Below, one piece after another: positions 31,209 through 42,209 of a stretch of 64,000 nucleotides of DNA. A program made the position numbers and the translations under genes. The notes beneath the pieces were generated by a model, which was given only the letters and a program-made list of their open reading frames with translations, was not told the origin of the DNA and did not search any database. The DNA is from Agapetus fuscipes (lineage: Eukaryota > Arthropoda > Insecta > Trichoptera > Glossosomatidae), in contig OX637344.1 of assembly GCA_951799405.1 (NCBI GenBank), forward strand, positions 4,154,001-4,218,000. The letters run 5' to 3'. Each line of letters starts with the position of its first letter. Positions within the stretch are counted from its first letter, which is position 1.

Positions 31209-32130
31209 ACTTAAAAAAAATGCTTGATTGCTGACTTTGGTTCAATACGACTAATCAATGCCTACTTGTCTTGATTGAAATTGTACGTACTTGTCACTCA
31301 AATGTGATTATGAATGATAAAAATCGATACCTGTCGACTTTTTCAAACATGTTCAAGAGGTATTCGACTCTGAAATACAAATATTATTGTCTATGACTTT
31401 TTTCTTGTGTAGGTATTTTAGCCATAAAGTATGCTTTGAAATTCAAAATTCAAATTTCGAACAAAATATATCGTGCCCTTTTTTAAATCTTTAATTTTGA
31501 CAGCTCGAATGGAGTAAACCAAGATGGCAACCTTATTCATTGACCATTGTTATACTGGTTATACGTCATATTATGTATGAAGTTTTAATATAAAAAATGT
31601 TATTTTTTTAATTTTGATAAATAAAAGAAGTGTGCAAGGACACACCACAGTAGAGACCACAGAGTAATCCATGGTAGAGACACAATATGTAATACGTAGT
31701 ATCATCATACTTATCTATGGACACATATGTGCGGAGATACTGGCAGTCTTTTACAGAATGGCAGCATGACAACAGTAACCAGAGGAGCCACAATGGGTGG
31801 CAGGCATTAGTATGTCAATGGTGGCAGGTAAAAACAATTTCTGTCTACATTTGGTTAGTCAGGCATTGATGCACCCAGGTAAATCCATCAGCACAGAAAA
31901 TAATAATAGAAGGTACCTGAATGTTTACAGTTAGGGAAGCATCTTTTGTAAGTAAAACCTTGTTTCTTGTGTGTGGTTAGGAAGCATTTCACACATTTTT
32001 TTCATTAAATAAAATCTAAGTTGTTTCAATCTATTTTTATTTTATGAAAAGAAACAGTACAATTTACATACAAAAAGTTAAGGACAGTTACAAAATTTCA
32101 GTAATAAAAATAAGTAATTAAAATACCATG
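31209..32130. other. Unassigned AT-rich stretch
   Basis: No coding signal beyond short frames; a tail-A 3' scrap (ctaatctaatcttagttgc) lies at 32136. Confidence 0.4.
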
Positions 32131-32323
32131 CAAGGATCTAATCTAATCTTAGTTGCAATGATATGTAAATTTATGGTTTTTGGGTTCTTATTGTCTCCAA
32201 ATTATTACATTTATTTATTTCACAGATGGTCTGTGTTCACTTATGCTGTTAGTCTTCACAGGTATAAGGCAAGGTCATGGTATAAGGTCGTTAGAGAACT
32301 CTTTTTCTGCAAGCTGTTTGCGC

Positions 32324-32379
32324 CTTATATACCCCAGCGATAGAAGCTTTTAATTAATTTTGCCAGAAGCTTCTCGAAA
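32324..32379 (-). promoter_or_regulatory. Heat-shock-promoter-like block
   Basis: On the minus strand a three-unit heat-shock element tTTCgaGAAgcTTCt (32365-32379) is followed 34 bases later by TATATAAG (32324-32331, in ggtatataaggcg). This is the spacing and order of insect Hsp70-type promoters. A second, weaker pair agaagctttt lies at 32342. Downstream to 32160 there is only a 9-codon frame after accatga. The HSE has nine fixed bases and could occur by chance once in a window this size; the nearby TATA raises the case. Confidence 0.4.
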
Positions 32380-32399
32380 CACATTATTATGACAATCCA

Positions 32400-32935
32400 G
32401 TGACTCCTCTATGTACTCAACAATCATTAATCCTACCCACCAATATTATAAAGAGTTCATATCGGCTATAACTATTGTAATACAATACCTACACCTATCT
32501 ATATTAATATTGCATATACTATTTACATAACAGTAATGTTAGGAATTTAGGGTTCAAAAGTCTTTCAATTAAAAATACTGGTCTTCTTATACAGTTGTTT
32601 ATTTTACACTTTTAATAATGTATTTTCACAAAGGCAGTCTCGACTATTCCATTACACTTGGTTTCTGTTCACTGGTTAACTTAGTTCTATGTAGTTGTAA
32701 AGCTCGTAGAATACTCGCTCTGCAAGCAACTCGCACCCTTCTTGTACTCTTCAAAACAGTACAATCCAGATCCATATTCGCTAGACAGTTCCAGAAAGGC
32801 GTAGTAATCATTATTTCTCGATGCTTCAAGTATTTTTATTCAATGATTCCTACCCACACAATACAATACAGAATTCCTATAACTATAACTAATACCTATT
32901 TATATTTCATATTTACATAACAGTACCATTGGGTG
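32400..32935. repeat. Two diverged direct copies of a 100-140 bp segment
   Basis: 32425-32540 (attaatcctacccacc ... tatttacataacagta) recurs at 32840-32928 (atgattcctacccacac ... catatttacataacagta). The identity is patchy. No element ends were found. Confidence 0.5.
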
Positions 32936-33039
32936 CTGGAGCGATGCTTTCCGGGATCTGTTGCCGTGGTCTGTGGGAGCTGGAGCTTCCATAAAAAAGT
33001 TTCTTTTCAAGCTCCAGCTCCCACAGCACTTGACTTTCT

Positions 33040-33243
33040 ATAATCTAAAATCTATAATCTAAGTTGCAAGGATATATTCATTCAAAGCTCTCAGATGTAT
33101 GCCCACAAACAAACACGTGTAGTTCGCGCTTACAAATGCTGATTATGTACTTACAAATAAAATCCAAACCTCAAATGAACATAAGCCCTGCAACTCTTGC
33201 CGACATTCCCTGAAACAGGGGTGACATTGGCAAAGTGAACTTT
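33040..33243 (-). repeat. tail-A copy, 5'-truncated
   Basis: ataatctaagttgcaaggat to gacattggcaaagtgaac. Confidence 0.8.
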
Positions 33244-33718
33244 CTCATTTCAATAAAACAACAAAGTGTGTGTAAATTAGGAATGTTATGGATATAAAGT
33301 TTCGGATATGGATTTTAGAATAATATTATTTCAGATAAGTATACGGATTTGAATTATTTCAGGTATCCGCTTGTTTTGGTTAAGGATATTAGAATTTAAA
33401 GAAATTGTACAAACATTAGGGCAACAAATAAGAATATACATTGTATTGACTTTTTTTCTAGGTTATGTGAATATCTTCACTTACAAAAGCAAACAAAAAA
33501 AAAAAACACAATAAAACAGTGGTTCACACAGAGAAAGTCCATTGTATAATTTATGTATAACAAATTTTTTGGACCAAATTTATTGAAAAAACACAGCGAA
33601 GTTTTACACTTTAAATTTATTTTTTGCTGGAACACTTTTGCCTTTATAATAATATCACTTTTAAGAGTTTGTGAAAATAAAAACCGTGTTGTTTTTATTA
33701 TAATTTATTATATTTTTA
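33244..33718. other. Unassigned stretch
   Basis: ggatat-rich words at 33290-33400 recall the hAT-like element at 38280, but no ends are visible. Confidence 0.35.
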
Positions 33719-33893
33719 TAACATGCATGCCCTCAAGCAACACATAAGTTCGCACTCACAAATGCAGATCTACAACAAAAAAACTCAAATGAACATTTAA
33801 AACTCTTGTCAACCTTCTCTGAAACAGGGGTGACATTGGCAAAGTGAACTATTTTCTACAGCATGCGTTGTCAGCCACATACCAACCTATAAG
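33719..33893 (-). repeat. tail-A copy, 3'-truncated
   Basis: catgcatgccctcaagcaac to cataccaacctataagg. It lies downstream of the piggyBac-derived gene. Confidence 0.75.
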
Positions 33894-34123
33894 GTTTAAT
33901 TATATTTTTTAGGGTGGATTTATTAACACAGTGAAAGTCCATTAGAAGATGCCTCATTAGGCGAAAATATTCGAGCAAAAAAGAAATAAATATGTGAATT
34001 AAAACTTTGTTTCCATTTGAATTTTTTAAATAATTTATAAGGTTTAAAGTTAACACAAACAATAACACAATTTACGAGCAAACAATTGATCCAAAAAAAA
34101 ATTTATACACAAATTATCAAGCA

Positions 34124-34351
34124 ATTATGATCTCACACCCCATCCAGTTTAGTCACTACTTACTAGGTGGGGATCCTAAGTTACTTTTCATACGCCCCGG
34201 TTTCTTCCCTGGTGAAGTGTGAAGCAATGAAAGCCCTGCAAGGCAACCTACATGCTCCACTGCACTGGGGAAAAAACCAGGACGGGTAAAATACACTTAA
34301 GATCTCACACTCCATTCAGTGGTCACCATTCACTAGGTGGGGTGTGATAAT
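34124..34351 (-). repeat. Direct duplication of the transposase 3' coding end
   Basis: The segment gatctcacactccattcagt ... cactaggtggggtgt around the stop codon (34303-34347) recurs at 34130-34175 with changes (gatctcacaccccatccagt ... ctaggtgggg). It could reflect a short tandem duplication that once surrounded the 3' end. Confidence 0.65.
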
Positions 34352-36008
34352 CCATCCAACACTGACCAACACAAAGGAAGACGTTGCAATCACTGCATCG
34401 ATATCTGGACTCCACCCGAATTTTCTTAGACATGCAGTTCACGCAACGCCTTCTCTTGTACTTGTGAGCCCGTTTGTTGGCCCGATTTGGGTTTTCCAAG
34501 ACATATGTCGGGAAATGATTGCCTGTATATCGACTTGTGAGGCTGGAAGGGTTCGGAGTGGGCCTGGCTTTATAGCTATCTACACTCTCCACAGCAAGGG
34601 CGTTCGCCAAAGCCATCCTGAATTCGCTGTGACTCATCATAGTATCTTGGCACCTATAGACAATAAAGCTATTGTGGATACTGCAGTTCAGCAAGCGCCG
34701 GAATACCTTGACATACCACTTGAGACCTTGCTTCTGCTCCAACAAATACATAGTGAGTTTATCTTCCACAAGATCCCCACCCTTCATGTATTTATTGAAG
34801 TCATGAGCGACAACTGGTTTGTCGCAGTCGATGCCTGCTACGTGTCCTCGAGCCGAGTCATTTTTGTGAAAAGTTGATATCATGGATACCAACCTTACAT
34901 CCTTCCATGCGAGTACTGTCACATCCCCACAGTGTTCAGCGATAATATCTCCCCAAGGCATTTGGCGGTCGTTGATCCCTTTGATGTTGGCAGGCGTATC
35001 CACCCTTCGGCGGTTCCAAGTCCCCACCACATCTGTGCGATTCTTTTTTAGGAAACGGGCTAACCCAACGGAATTATAAAAGCTGTCTAGGTAAAGGCAA
35101 TGGCCTTTTCCGAGATAACCATCGACAACTTTTAGGACAACTTTTGAAGTTGCGTTGGAAAAACCATTAATCGCCTGCCCCGAATCTTGGTTTTCCCCCG
35201 CATAAATCATAAATTGAACAGCATATCCGGATTGTGTTTCGCAAAGCTCATAAGACTTAATGCCCAATCTCGGGGCTTTTGTCATAATGCGCTCGATCAC
35301 CGACGTGCGTCCCTTCCATAACAATAAAGACTCATAGATGGTGAGTGCTCTTCGAGGAACATAAATTTCTGCAAATCTTCTATTGCAATGTTCGACGATA
35401 GGAGCAATTTTCAAAATTTTTCTCTCATCTCCATGAACTGAGTCTGTGAGCTCATCATTATCTACAAAATGTAGAAATCTCAGAAGCAAGATAAAACGAT
35501 TTTTGCTCATTAGTTTTCTGAAGAGTGGCATACCCATAACACCTTCATCCCAATACTCCTCAAGCGTATCTCTGCCACAGAACGACATATATATCATAAT
35601 GGCGAAGAACCGAAAGATTTCATCCACGGTGGTCTCCTTCCAGTCATTAAGACGAGACCCAGCCGTGATGCCATCTTCGGTTTCGCATGCTGAGGCAATC
35701 ATTTCCCATGCATACTTGTTGGTCCGAGCAACAATCATGTGCATTACTTGGAGGTTCCAAATGGTCTTAAATATACCACTTGGAGAAGTCTCCCCAATTC
35801 TCAGCCCTGACTGTTGCTCGTACCGCTCTTCAACACCAGTAAAACCATTAAAATCATCGGACCAACAAAAATTGCTCGGGCCTTCATCTGCTTCCCCTTC
35901 AGACTCTACTTCCCCCTCAGACGCTACATTGAAACGGTGGGTGAATTCGTCTTCCTCTTCTTCATCACTTCCGGAATCAGCGGCTCGGAAGTCAACGTCG
36001 TCCTGATC
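34323..36008 (-). CDS. piggyBac-derived transposase, main exon
   Basis: A 561-codon open frame ends at a stop at 34323. Its first ATG is at 35744, but the frame continues 88 codons upstream as an acidic stretch (DFRAADSGSDEEEEDEF) to a splice acceptor tttttgtag|GATCAG at 36008. PiggyBac transposases cut at TTAA using three Asp residues. Counting from the Met at 35744: the first site reads ALTIYESLLLWKGR with Tyr137 (35334-35336) where IDE is normal, a single-base change from GAT. The second site LYLDSFYNS keeps Asp220, the third FNKYMKGGDL keeps Asp324. A cross-brace zinc finger closes the protein: Cys434, 437, 450, 453, 458, 462 and His467. Either a freshly dead transposon or a domesticated gene; no TTAA-flanked ends were found. 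Confidence 0.88.
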   Translation of the reverse strand, partial: DQDDVDFRAADSGSDEEEEDEFTHRFNVASEGEVESEGEADEGPSNFCWSDDFNGFTGVEERYEQQSGLRIGETSPSGIFKTIWNLQVMHMIVARTNKYAWEMIASACETEDGITAGSRLNDWKETTVDEIFRFFAIMIYMSFCGRDTLEEYWDEGVMGMPLFRKLMSKNRFILLLRFLHFVDNDELTDSVHGDERKILKIAPIVEHCNRRFAEIYVPRRALTIYESLLLWKGRTSVIERIMTKAPRLGIKSYELCETQSGYAVQFMIYAGENQDSGQAINGFSNATSKVVLKVVDGYLGKGHCLYLDSFYNSVGLARFLKKNRTDVVGTWNRRRVDTPANIKGINDRQMPWGDIIAEHCGDVTVLAWKDVRLVSMISTFHKNDSARGHVAGIDCDKPVVAHDFNKYMKGGDLVEDKLTMYLLEQKQGLKWYVKVFRRLLNCSIHNSFIVYRCQDTMMSHSEFRMALANALAVESVDSYKARPTPNPSSLTSRYTGNHFPTYVLENPNRANKRAHKYKRRRCVNCMSKKIRVESRYRCSDCNVFLCVGQCWMDYHTPPSEW

Positions 36009-36081
36009 CTACAAAAAATATACAGTTACAAACATAAATGTCATGGGATCATATTTGAAAACAGTTTTATTTTTAACTGAC

Positions 36082-36141
36082 TGAAGAAGACAAAGCCCCT
36101 TCCTCTTCTTCTCTCCCAGAGTCGTCCCTCACCCACACGGC
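36082..36141 (-). CDS. piggyBac-derived gene, candidate exon 2
   Basis: Twenty codons, AVWVRDDSGREEEEGALSSS, between acceptor ttgttttag (36142-36150) and donor gtcagt (36076-36081). Phase 0 on both sides, so it joins exon 1 (...GVFQ) and the main exon (DQDD...) without shifting the frame, and it continues the acidic composition. The intron to the main exon is only 73 bases. Confidence 0.6.
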
Positions 36142-37100
36142 CTAAAACAAACAAAAATGGTAAAATAAATTTCACACCCATAAATTTAATAGTAATAATT
36201 TGACTTTTAGAGAGCTTCAAAGCAGGGATGTGGTTATCCTTTTCCATAACCAAAACTATCGGAAATATCCAAAATAAAATAAAATATCCATAAGCAAATA
36301 TTTAATAATGTATTGGAAATTACGAATTTCATATTGTATGTTTTTTTTTCATTTTTAACCTTCCCTTCCCTGTGAAGTGTAAGCAGTACACTTGCTTGTT
36401 ATAATCTTTAATATCTCTATTAATATAATTTACATGGAGCTCAGATTCCACATAGAACAAGTGTCACTTAAAATTAAAGATAAATATATTCAATGGTAGA
36501 AAACCTAACAAAAAAAATGTGGTTAATTTTTTTTAAACATCTGTTAAAGATGTTTAAAAAAAAAAACACCAATAATCTAGAAAATGTCTATGGAAACATT
36601 AAGACTCCTCTTAAAAAAAAATACCCTTTTTTTTTTCAAAAAAATGTTTCTTATACTTATGGCCTTAGTAAATAAGTGACATTAATGGAAAAATTCAGAC
36701 ACGTTAAATGACTTTTTACCAAAATTTTAAAAATTCTTGAAAACGGTTTTTTCATTATCTCGAAAACTGTTCACATTACCTGAAATATTGTCCATAGACA
36801 TACTAGACATTGTATCATTCTATAATTTTTTTTTTTTTTTTATTGTAGCAAAATAATGCTAATTTAAACAATTAGATATCAAGTCAAAACAAAAACAGTT
36901 ATGTCAGAGGCAATTATGAAGAACAAAAATATTTCCAGAATATGAAACAACAAAATTAGAACAAAAAAATGTGAAAAAAAAGAGTTTTTTTAAATATTTT
37001 TTTGTGGCGTCATTTTCTAAATTATATACAAAAAATTAACTTTACAATCGCAAGTCACAATACTAATGTTGTAATAATAAATGAAGCGACATTAGTATAA

Positions 37101-37544
37101 GTCAACGACGTTAGCCATGTTGAAAGCACCGGTTCCCATAGATCACCGAAGTTAAGCAACATTGGGCGTGGTCAGTGTTTGGATGGGTAACCGCTCAGGT
37201 ACACCACGTGTCGTTGGCATCTTGGACCGGTCCGTAGTCCGTAGTGGCAACACTTCGGACTCGTAAATAGAGGGTTGTGGATTCGGATCCCGGCGGAGCA
37301 CAAAAATATACCATTTATATTTCGAATGTGCTCTTCGCTGGGTTGAAAAATTCATAAACCTTTACCAATGACCGGTCACCAAAGGTCCATCCAGCCTTAC
37401 AGCAACTGGGTCTTGCTCGAGTATTGGCGCTTTGTAGCGACGACCAAGCTCGTACACCTCTGCGGCACTACAACAAGTGTCATAGACCCCTAGAGTCTTT
37501 AGAATCTAGGGAGTCTCCCGCATAGGATTTCTTAAAAAAAAAAA
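37101..37544 (+). repeat. SINE-1 with 5S head and LINE-E tail
   Basis: Same order as the copy at 9987: 5S-like head (37101-37218), tRNA-like head ggaccggtccgtagtccg, body, tail tctagggagtctcccgcata and poly(A). Target duplication AAGTC (37099-37103, 37543-37547). It lies in antisense orientation within the piggyBac-derived gene's first intron. Confidence 0.88.
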
Positions 37545-37583
37545 GTCTTGGATTTGATGAAAGGAATAGAATGAAAATTTTAC

Positions 37584-37721
37584 CTGGAAAACGCCCAGGC
37601 TCGTACTCGCCGAAGGTGTCGGCGCATCTTTGTCCGGAATATCCTGCAGGGTTTCCCGAGGTGACGATGCTACTGGGACGGCTTCGGGCTTCTCCATTGG
37701 CGTGGGCATGTTAGAACACAT
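37584..37721 (-). CDS. piggyBac-derived gene, candidate exon 1
   Basis: Forty-six codons, MCSNMPTPMEKPEAVPVASS through SLGVFQ, ending in CAG|gtaaaa (donor 37578-37583), phase 0. The Met lies directly after cttttgtag, which itself looks like an acceptor, so this may be an internal exon with more sequence upstream. The following 1.44 kb intron holds a 5S-headed SINE-1. Confidence 0.55.
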
Positions 37722-37796
37722 CTACAAAAGTTCAATAAAATCTGTTGTCAGATCACTTGGTATATTTGCGGAACATAAAGTAACAATAGTACATAT

Positions 37797-38195
37797 CAAC
37801 GGTTAAAAGGTAGGCGACATTTTGGTCAAAAATGAGTTATGAATGCCATCCTACTTAAAAAAAAATCCGCTGTTTCTAATGCGCTAACTCCCATGGCTCT
37901 ACAATTATTTTTGTGTTGTTTATGCCCAAGCAAACAACTGCGTTTTCGAAGTATGGTTTTGGTGTAACCGACAATATTTTGGCCTTTTTTGTCCTAAAGG
38001 CACTTGTGACATAAAAAATTGTAAAACCACATTAATAGGAATGCCAATAAATGCCTTTATTTTTATTTTAGACCTGTTTTGATTTTAATATGATAAAAAT
38101 AAAATAGTTATGCCATTTTTCTGCAATCTCAAACTTTAAACTACTCTGCTGAACAATTTAGTCGCTAATGTCCTACTGCCAACCGTCGATATATA
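37797..38195. mobile_element. MITE-Q copy 1, about 400 bp
   Basis: Ends like aacggttaaaaggtagg and cctactgccaaccgtcg are inverted. The interior is shared with 48790-49205 (gtcaaaaatgagttatgaatg, taatgcgctaactcccat, gtatggttttggtgtaaccg). Non-coding. Confidence 0.75.
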
Positions 38196-38279
38196 AAAAA
38201 TGCTTTGCAGGAATATATTGGATTTGTTTTTGGCGTCCATCCTGTTGGTTGATTTACGCCAGGTGCCATTACTAATTAT

Positions 38280-38814
38280 CAGGGATGTTAAATGGATATC
38301 CGTATCAGTAACCGAACCTATCCAAAGTAAAAAGATAATCATAACCGACATAAATGTTTCGGATAATTCCGGATAATATTGAATAATGTAATGGGAATTA
38401 CGAATTTTATATTGTTTCATTCAATTTTTTTGCTTTTTAAGTGAATAGCTATCATAATAAATGAAGTCGATACAATGTATATTTTTATTTACAGATATTA
38501 TGCCTTTACTATTTCTCTTTCTACTATCCGTAACCGAAACAAAGCAAAACTAGCAATGCAACTATGCTACATATATAGTATAACTTCTTGCCATGTTATC
38601 CCCAAAAGATTTCGCATGTCGTGATTGGAACCTATTTATTTTTACAGGTAAGGGGCAGGGCCTTACACCAACCACTTCAGTTGAAGTTCTTGCAGGCACT
38701 CTTCCAACTGAGCTATCGTCCGGACATCCAAATAGCGGATATCCAAAATTATTCAATATTCGTAACCTTATATAATATTATTCAAATATCCATAGCTAAA
38801 ACATGAAATCCCTA
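38280..38814. mobile_element. hAT-like element with SINE-2 inside
   Basis: Ends cagggatgttaaat and (reverse) tagggatttcatgtt; flanks CTAATTAT (38272-38279) and GTAATTAT (38815-38822), seven of eight matching. The words ggatatccgtatc / gcggatatcc are internal. A related left end cagggatgtggttatcc occurs at 36214. Confidence 0.65.
38556..38730 (-). repeat. SINE-2 copy, internally deleted
   Basis: caatgcaactatgctacata ... accacttcagttgaag joined directly to the head end ccaactgagctatcgtccgg. About 150 bases of body are missing. Confidence 0.75.
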
Positions 38815-39060
38815 GTAATTATTTTTAAGAAACTGAGAGCATAATTATGAAAACCAGGGGTTTTTTTTTGCGTAAATATTGAGAAGTTAAAGTATCAAAT
38901 TGAATTGTTTGTAAAGTATCATATCCGGCTCCGAATTCAAAGGGTGCACGGAGCTAAGGAAACTGCGGCGCGACTTCAAGCATTGTGATGATGAGCCATT
39001 TTGTCCAAAAAGGCAGTGCTGTGGATTATTCAGGGTTTTTGCTCTTTCAACCCTTAAACT

Positions 39061-39305
39061 CCTTGACTGATAGGTTGGTACGAGGCTGACCACCCGTGCT
39101 GTAAAAATCGGTTCACTTTTGCCAATGCCACCCCGGTTCAGGAAACGGTGGCAGAAGTTGCAAGGTTTATGTCCATGTGAGGTTTTCTTTATTTGTATGC
39201 ACACATGCAGAATGTGTAGGCGCGAACCTACATGTGCCTGTCTGTAGGCATGCATTTCATATGAGCCTTAAATGTTAACATATCCTTGCAGCTTAGATTA
39301 TAGAT
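39061..39305 (+). repeat. tail-A copy
   Basis: ccttgactgataggttggta start, gcagcttagattatagatag end. Confidence 0.82.
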
Positions 39306-39785
39306 AGATTATAGAAGCCACTTCGCGCCTGATGTGTGGGGGGGCTATGCCTGCTAGTGAATAGTTTTCCTATAGGCGTAGGTTTGAGACATCCCGTAAA
39401 GATGCGACAAGTATCATTCAGTGCTGTGTCGACTTGTTTGGCTTGTGTGTAGAACGCTCCCATACAGGAGCAGCATATTCACCGGCTGAGAAGCACAATG
39501 CCATTGCAGTCGTTCGCACTGCGGACGGTTGAGCACCCCAGTTAGTGCCCACAAGCTTGCGTACCAAGTTATTCCGGGTGGCTACTTTCATTTTAGTATT
39601 ATAGCAGTGGGCATGGTGGGTCTTGTACGTTAGTGACCGATCAAGAGTGATCCCTAGGTATCTGGGGGTGTTGCAACACGAGAGCACTTGATTTTCCCAT
39701 GTGAAAGAAGGTGTTTTTGAGGCGTACTTATTTTTTAAGTGAAAGTAGCAAACTTGAGTTTTTGATGGGTTTTATTCAAAAGTAC
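39305..39785 (-). pseudogene. LINE-F (Jockey-like) RT C-terminal fragment
   Basis: The minus strand reads NPSKTQVCYFHLKNKYA, then PRYLGITLDRSLTYKTH, RNNLVRKLVGTNWGA, ALCFSAGEYAAPVW. After a frameshift near 39430 it reads VDTALNDTCRIFTGCLKPTP and LAGIAPPHIRRE. These are the well-known post-RT motifs of Jockey/CR1-type LINEs in arthropods. Catalytic blocks absent. Confidence 0.8.
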
Positions 39786-40034
39786 CGTTGTTTTGGTAAA
39801 CAGTCAGTAGCAAAGTTTTCATAGATTTATCGAATGATTTTGCGTACTTATATCTAACACTATGAGAATAATGATTTTAATACAGAAATATACACTCTAC
39901 TACTTACTTCTCGACAAATGATTTCACGTTTTGGTAATTTTGTCGGATTCTCGGGCACGTCTGCTGTCACCAAAAACTTTGGACTCAAAGAAAAATAATT
40001 CAAAGGCTTTCCAACAGAAATGAATGCTATTCAC

Positions 40035-40448
40035 TAGGGATGGGCGAAATATATCGATATATCAAAAGTACCGATATTTTTTTTGAAAAATATCGATATT
40101 TTTCTCTATATTAGAAATATCGATTAATCGATATCTCGATTTTTTTTTCAAGTATCAAAATCGTATCAAAAACGATATCTTTTTCAAATGTGACTTTTCT
40201 CCCAACACTTTATAGGTGGCTGTGTTTGGAAGCCAACATTTTTACGTAGCAAATCGCAAGTCTCCCCCCCCCCCCCCCGTCGACAGACTTTTTGGCCAAA
40301 AATTGCGAAAATTTGAGACCTTACCCGCCAGCGACCGATATTTTTTCATTGAAAATTTGATATTATTTTCCATCGATATATTTCGATAGTGTTTAAAAAT
40401 ATCGATTCGATATTTATCGATATTTTTTTTTCCATTTGCCCATCCCTA
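40035..40448. mobile_element. hAT MITE, 414 bp
   Basis: Ends TAGGGATGGGC and GCCCATCCCTA, flanked by a perfect 8-bp duplication CTATTCAC (40027-40034, 40449-40456). The interior is rich in atcgatat and has a 14-16 base C tract (about 40264-40278). Confidence 0.9.
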
Positions 40449-40456
40449 CTATTCAC

Positions 40457-41310
40457 AGAGATGCTATTACTCATTCTATTACTTGATTTGTTGATAGCTC
40501 CGCCCAATAGGAACATGTTGGGCGATTTTCGATCTTATTTCGACCCTAAAAGCAGGGAAAAAACGAAAAAATCGCAGTATTTCCCTAGAACGCTGATCCG
40601 CGCTTCTTTTTTTTAAATTTTCGATTTTGACAGCTCGATTCAAGATGACAATCGTATAATAAATAATTTTACCCGATAATACCTACCTAGTGAAAGTTTA
40701 AAACTTTATTTAATATTTTTTGTACCTACATACCTGTATACATATTTATTTTATTAGTTTCAGGTGTTTAATAAATTATCAGAATGAGAATTGATAATAG
40801 TGTTTATTATTAAAAAGCCGCCACGAAATCGGATATCCTTGTCCTGCAAGTTGCTCGGCGTAATGAGCAGGACACGCAGGACACCTAATAGAATAATGTA
40901 ATATCATATTTCCACCACCCATCCCCTACCTTATAATACAAAATACCGGATATTATATTGTGACTAGACGCCTCTCATTGGCGCCAAGACGCCTTTATGC
41001 AGTTATCAAGAATGAGGAGATAATATTGCGGAATATTTATATGACGAAAAATACAGGCATTATTTTATCTTTATTATTTTATTTTTAGCTGGCTGAAAAG
41101 TAAGGTAGTAGCTAGTAGCATAACAATATTTTTTTGAAATAAATGTTGCCAGCCATAAAAATGTACCAATTAAAATGAAGATTTTTTTTGGGTACTTATC
41201 GAATGCAATTTAAACACATAGGTGGATATAAAGTTTTCCTTCAGATTAAAGACGGAAGCAACCTATACGTAATATAGGGTTTTCCTTTTCATTTAGTAAA
41301 AAGTAATAAG
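40457..41310. other. Unassigned AT-rich stretch
   Basis: No supported gene or repeat. Confidence 0.4.
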
Positions 41311-41600
41311 GGGCTGTCCATTTATTACGTCATTCGCATTTAGGGGGGGGGGGTCTGGTCTGCGGATGATGGTAAATGATGTACGAGTCCCAGAAGTGAC
41401 GTCGTTCTTGTAAGTACCAATTTTTACACAATATCCAAAATAGTATGCAAGTAATATAACATTATTAATTATTAAGCTCATCCATTATTACAGCAAGAGG
41501 GGGGGGGGGGGGGGGTCATTAGATAATGACTATAGGATGATTGTAGGGGGGGGGGGGGGTCGAAAATCGGCCAAAATCGATGACGTAATTTCATGTGGTC
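41311..41600. mobile_element. G-tract MITE
   Basis: ggggctgtccatttattacg, then three long G tracts (about 41344-41354, 41499-41516, 41547-41560) with tcgaaaatcggccaaaatcg and gatgacgtaatt. The opening and G tracts resemble a MITE type frequent in insects. The right terminus is not clear. Confidence 0.55.
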
Positions 41601-42205
41601 TTTGCCAGTCACCATAGAGTATTACCAGTCACAAAGCTAGAAAATAAAGGAAATGTTTCATTTTTGTAAACAACACTTTATTTCTTTTCATTTTACATTT
41701 ATAATAATATGAGATACACTTGAACATACAATAATAATTTATTCTTTCTTAATGAATTTTAAATCCAAAAATTACATTTATTTAAAAACAACCATGACAT
41801 TTATACCATTTATATAATATCAATATTAGGTATGTATACCTATATATATAATCCACTCATTGTTTTAATCAAACTTTAATACTAATAGGTAGCACAATAA
41901 ATTCGTTTTCTTTTATTAAATTTATAATAATTTCATATCTTTTCTCAAACATCAACCAATACTTGCAAATCAGCAATATCGATTTCCAGGATTCTGCAAT
42001 TTCTGAGATATCATTGCACCAAACAAAAAAATGTATACCTACTTTGAACTATATAAATAACACACAAAAGATCTAAATGACAATTTTTAAATCCAAAAAT
42101 ATAACCAACATTGGCACCCTAGTACAGAAAAAACAGAAGGGTGGGACTGACATGAGCGGCTTTCGGGAATCCGGGCTATATCCCCAGCACAAAAATATCT
42201 ATTAA
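41601..42205. other. Unassigned AT-rich stretch
   Basis: No supported gene or repeat. Confidence 0.4.
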
Positions 42206-42209
42206 CCTG

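Noticed and set aside
34344..36006. Plus-strand frames of 177 and 186 codons opposite the piggyBac-derived exon
   Set aside because: Antisense shadows of a long real coding exon; no domain.
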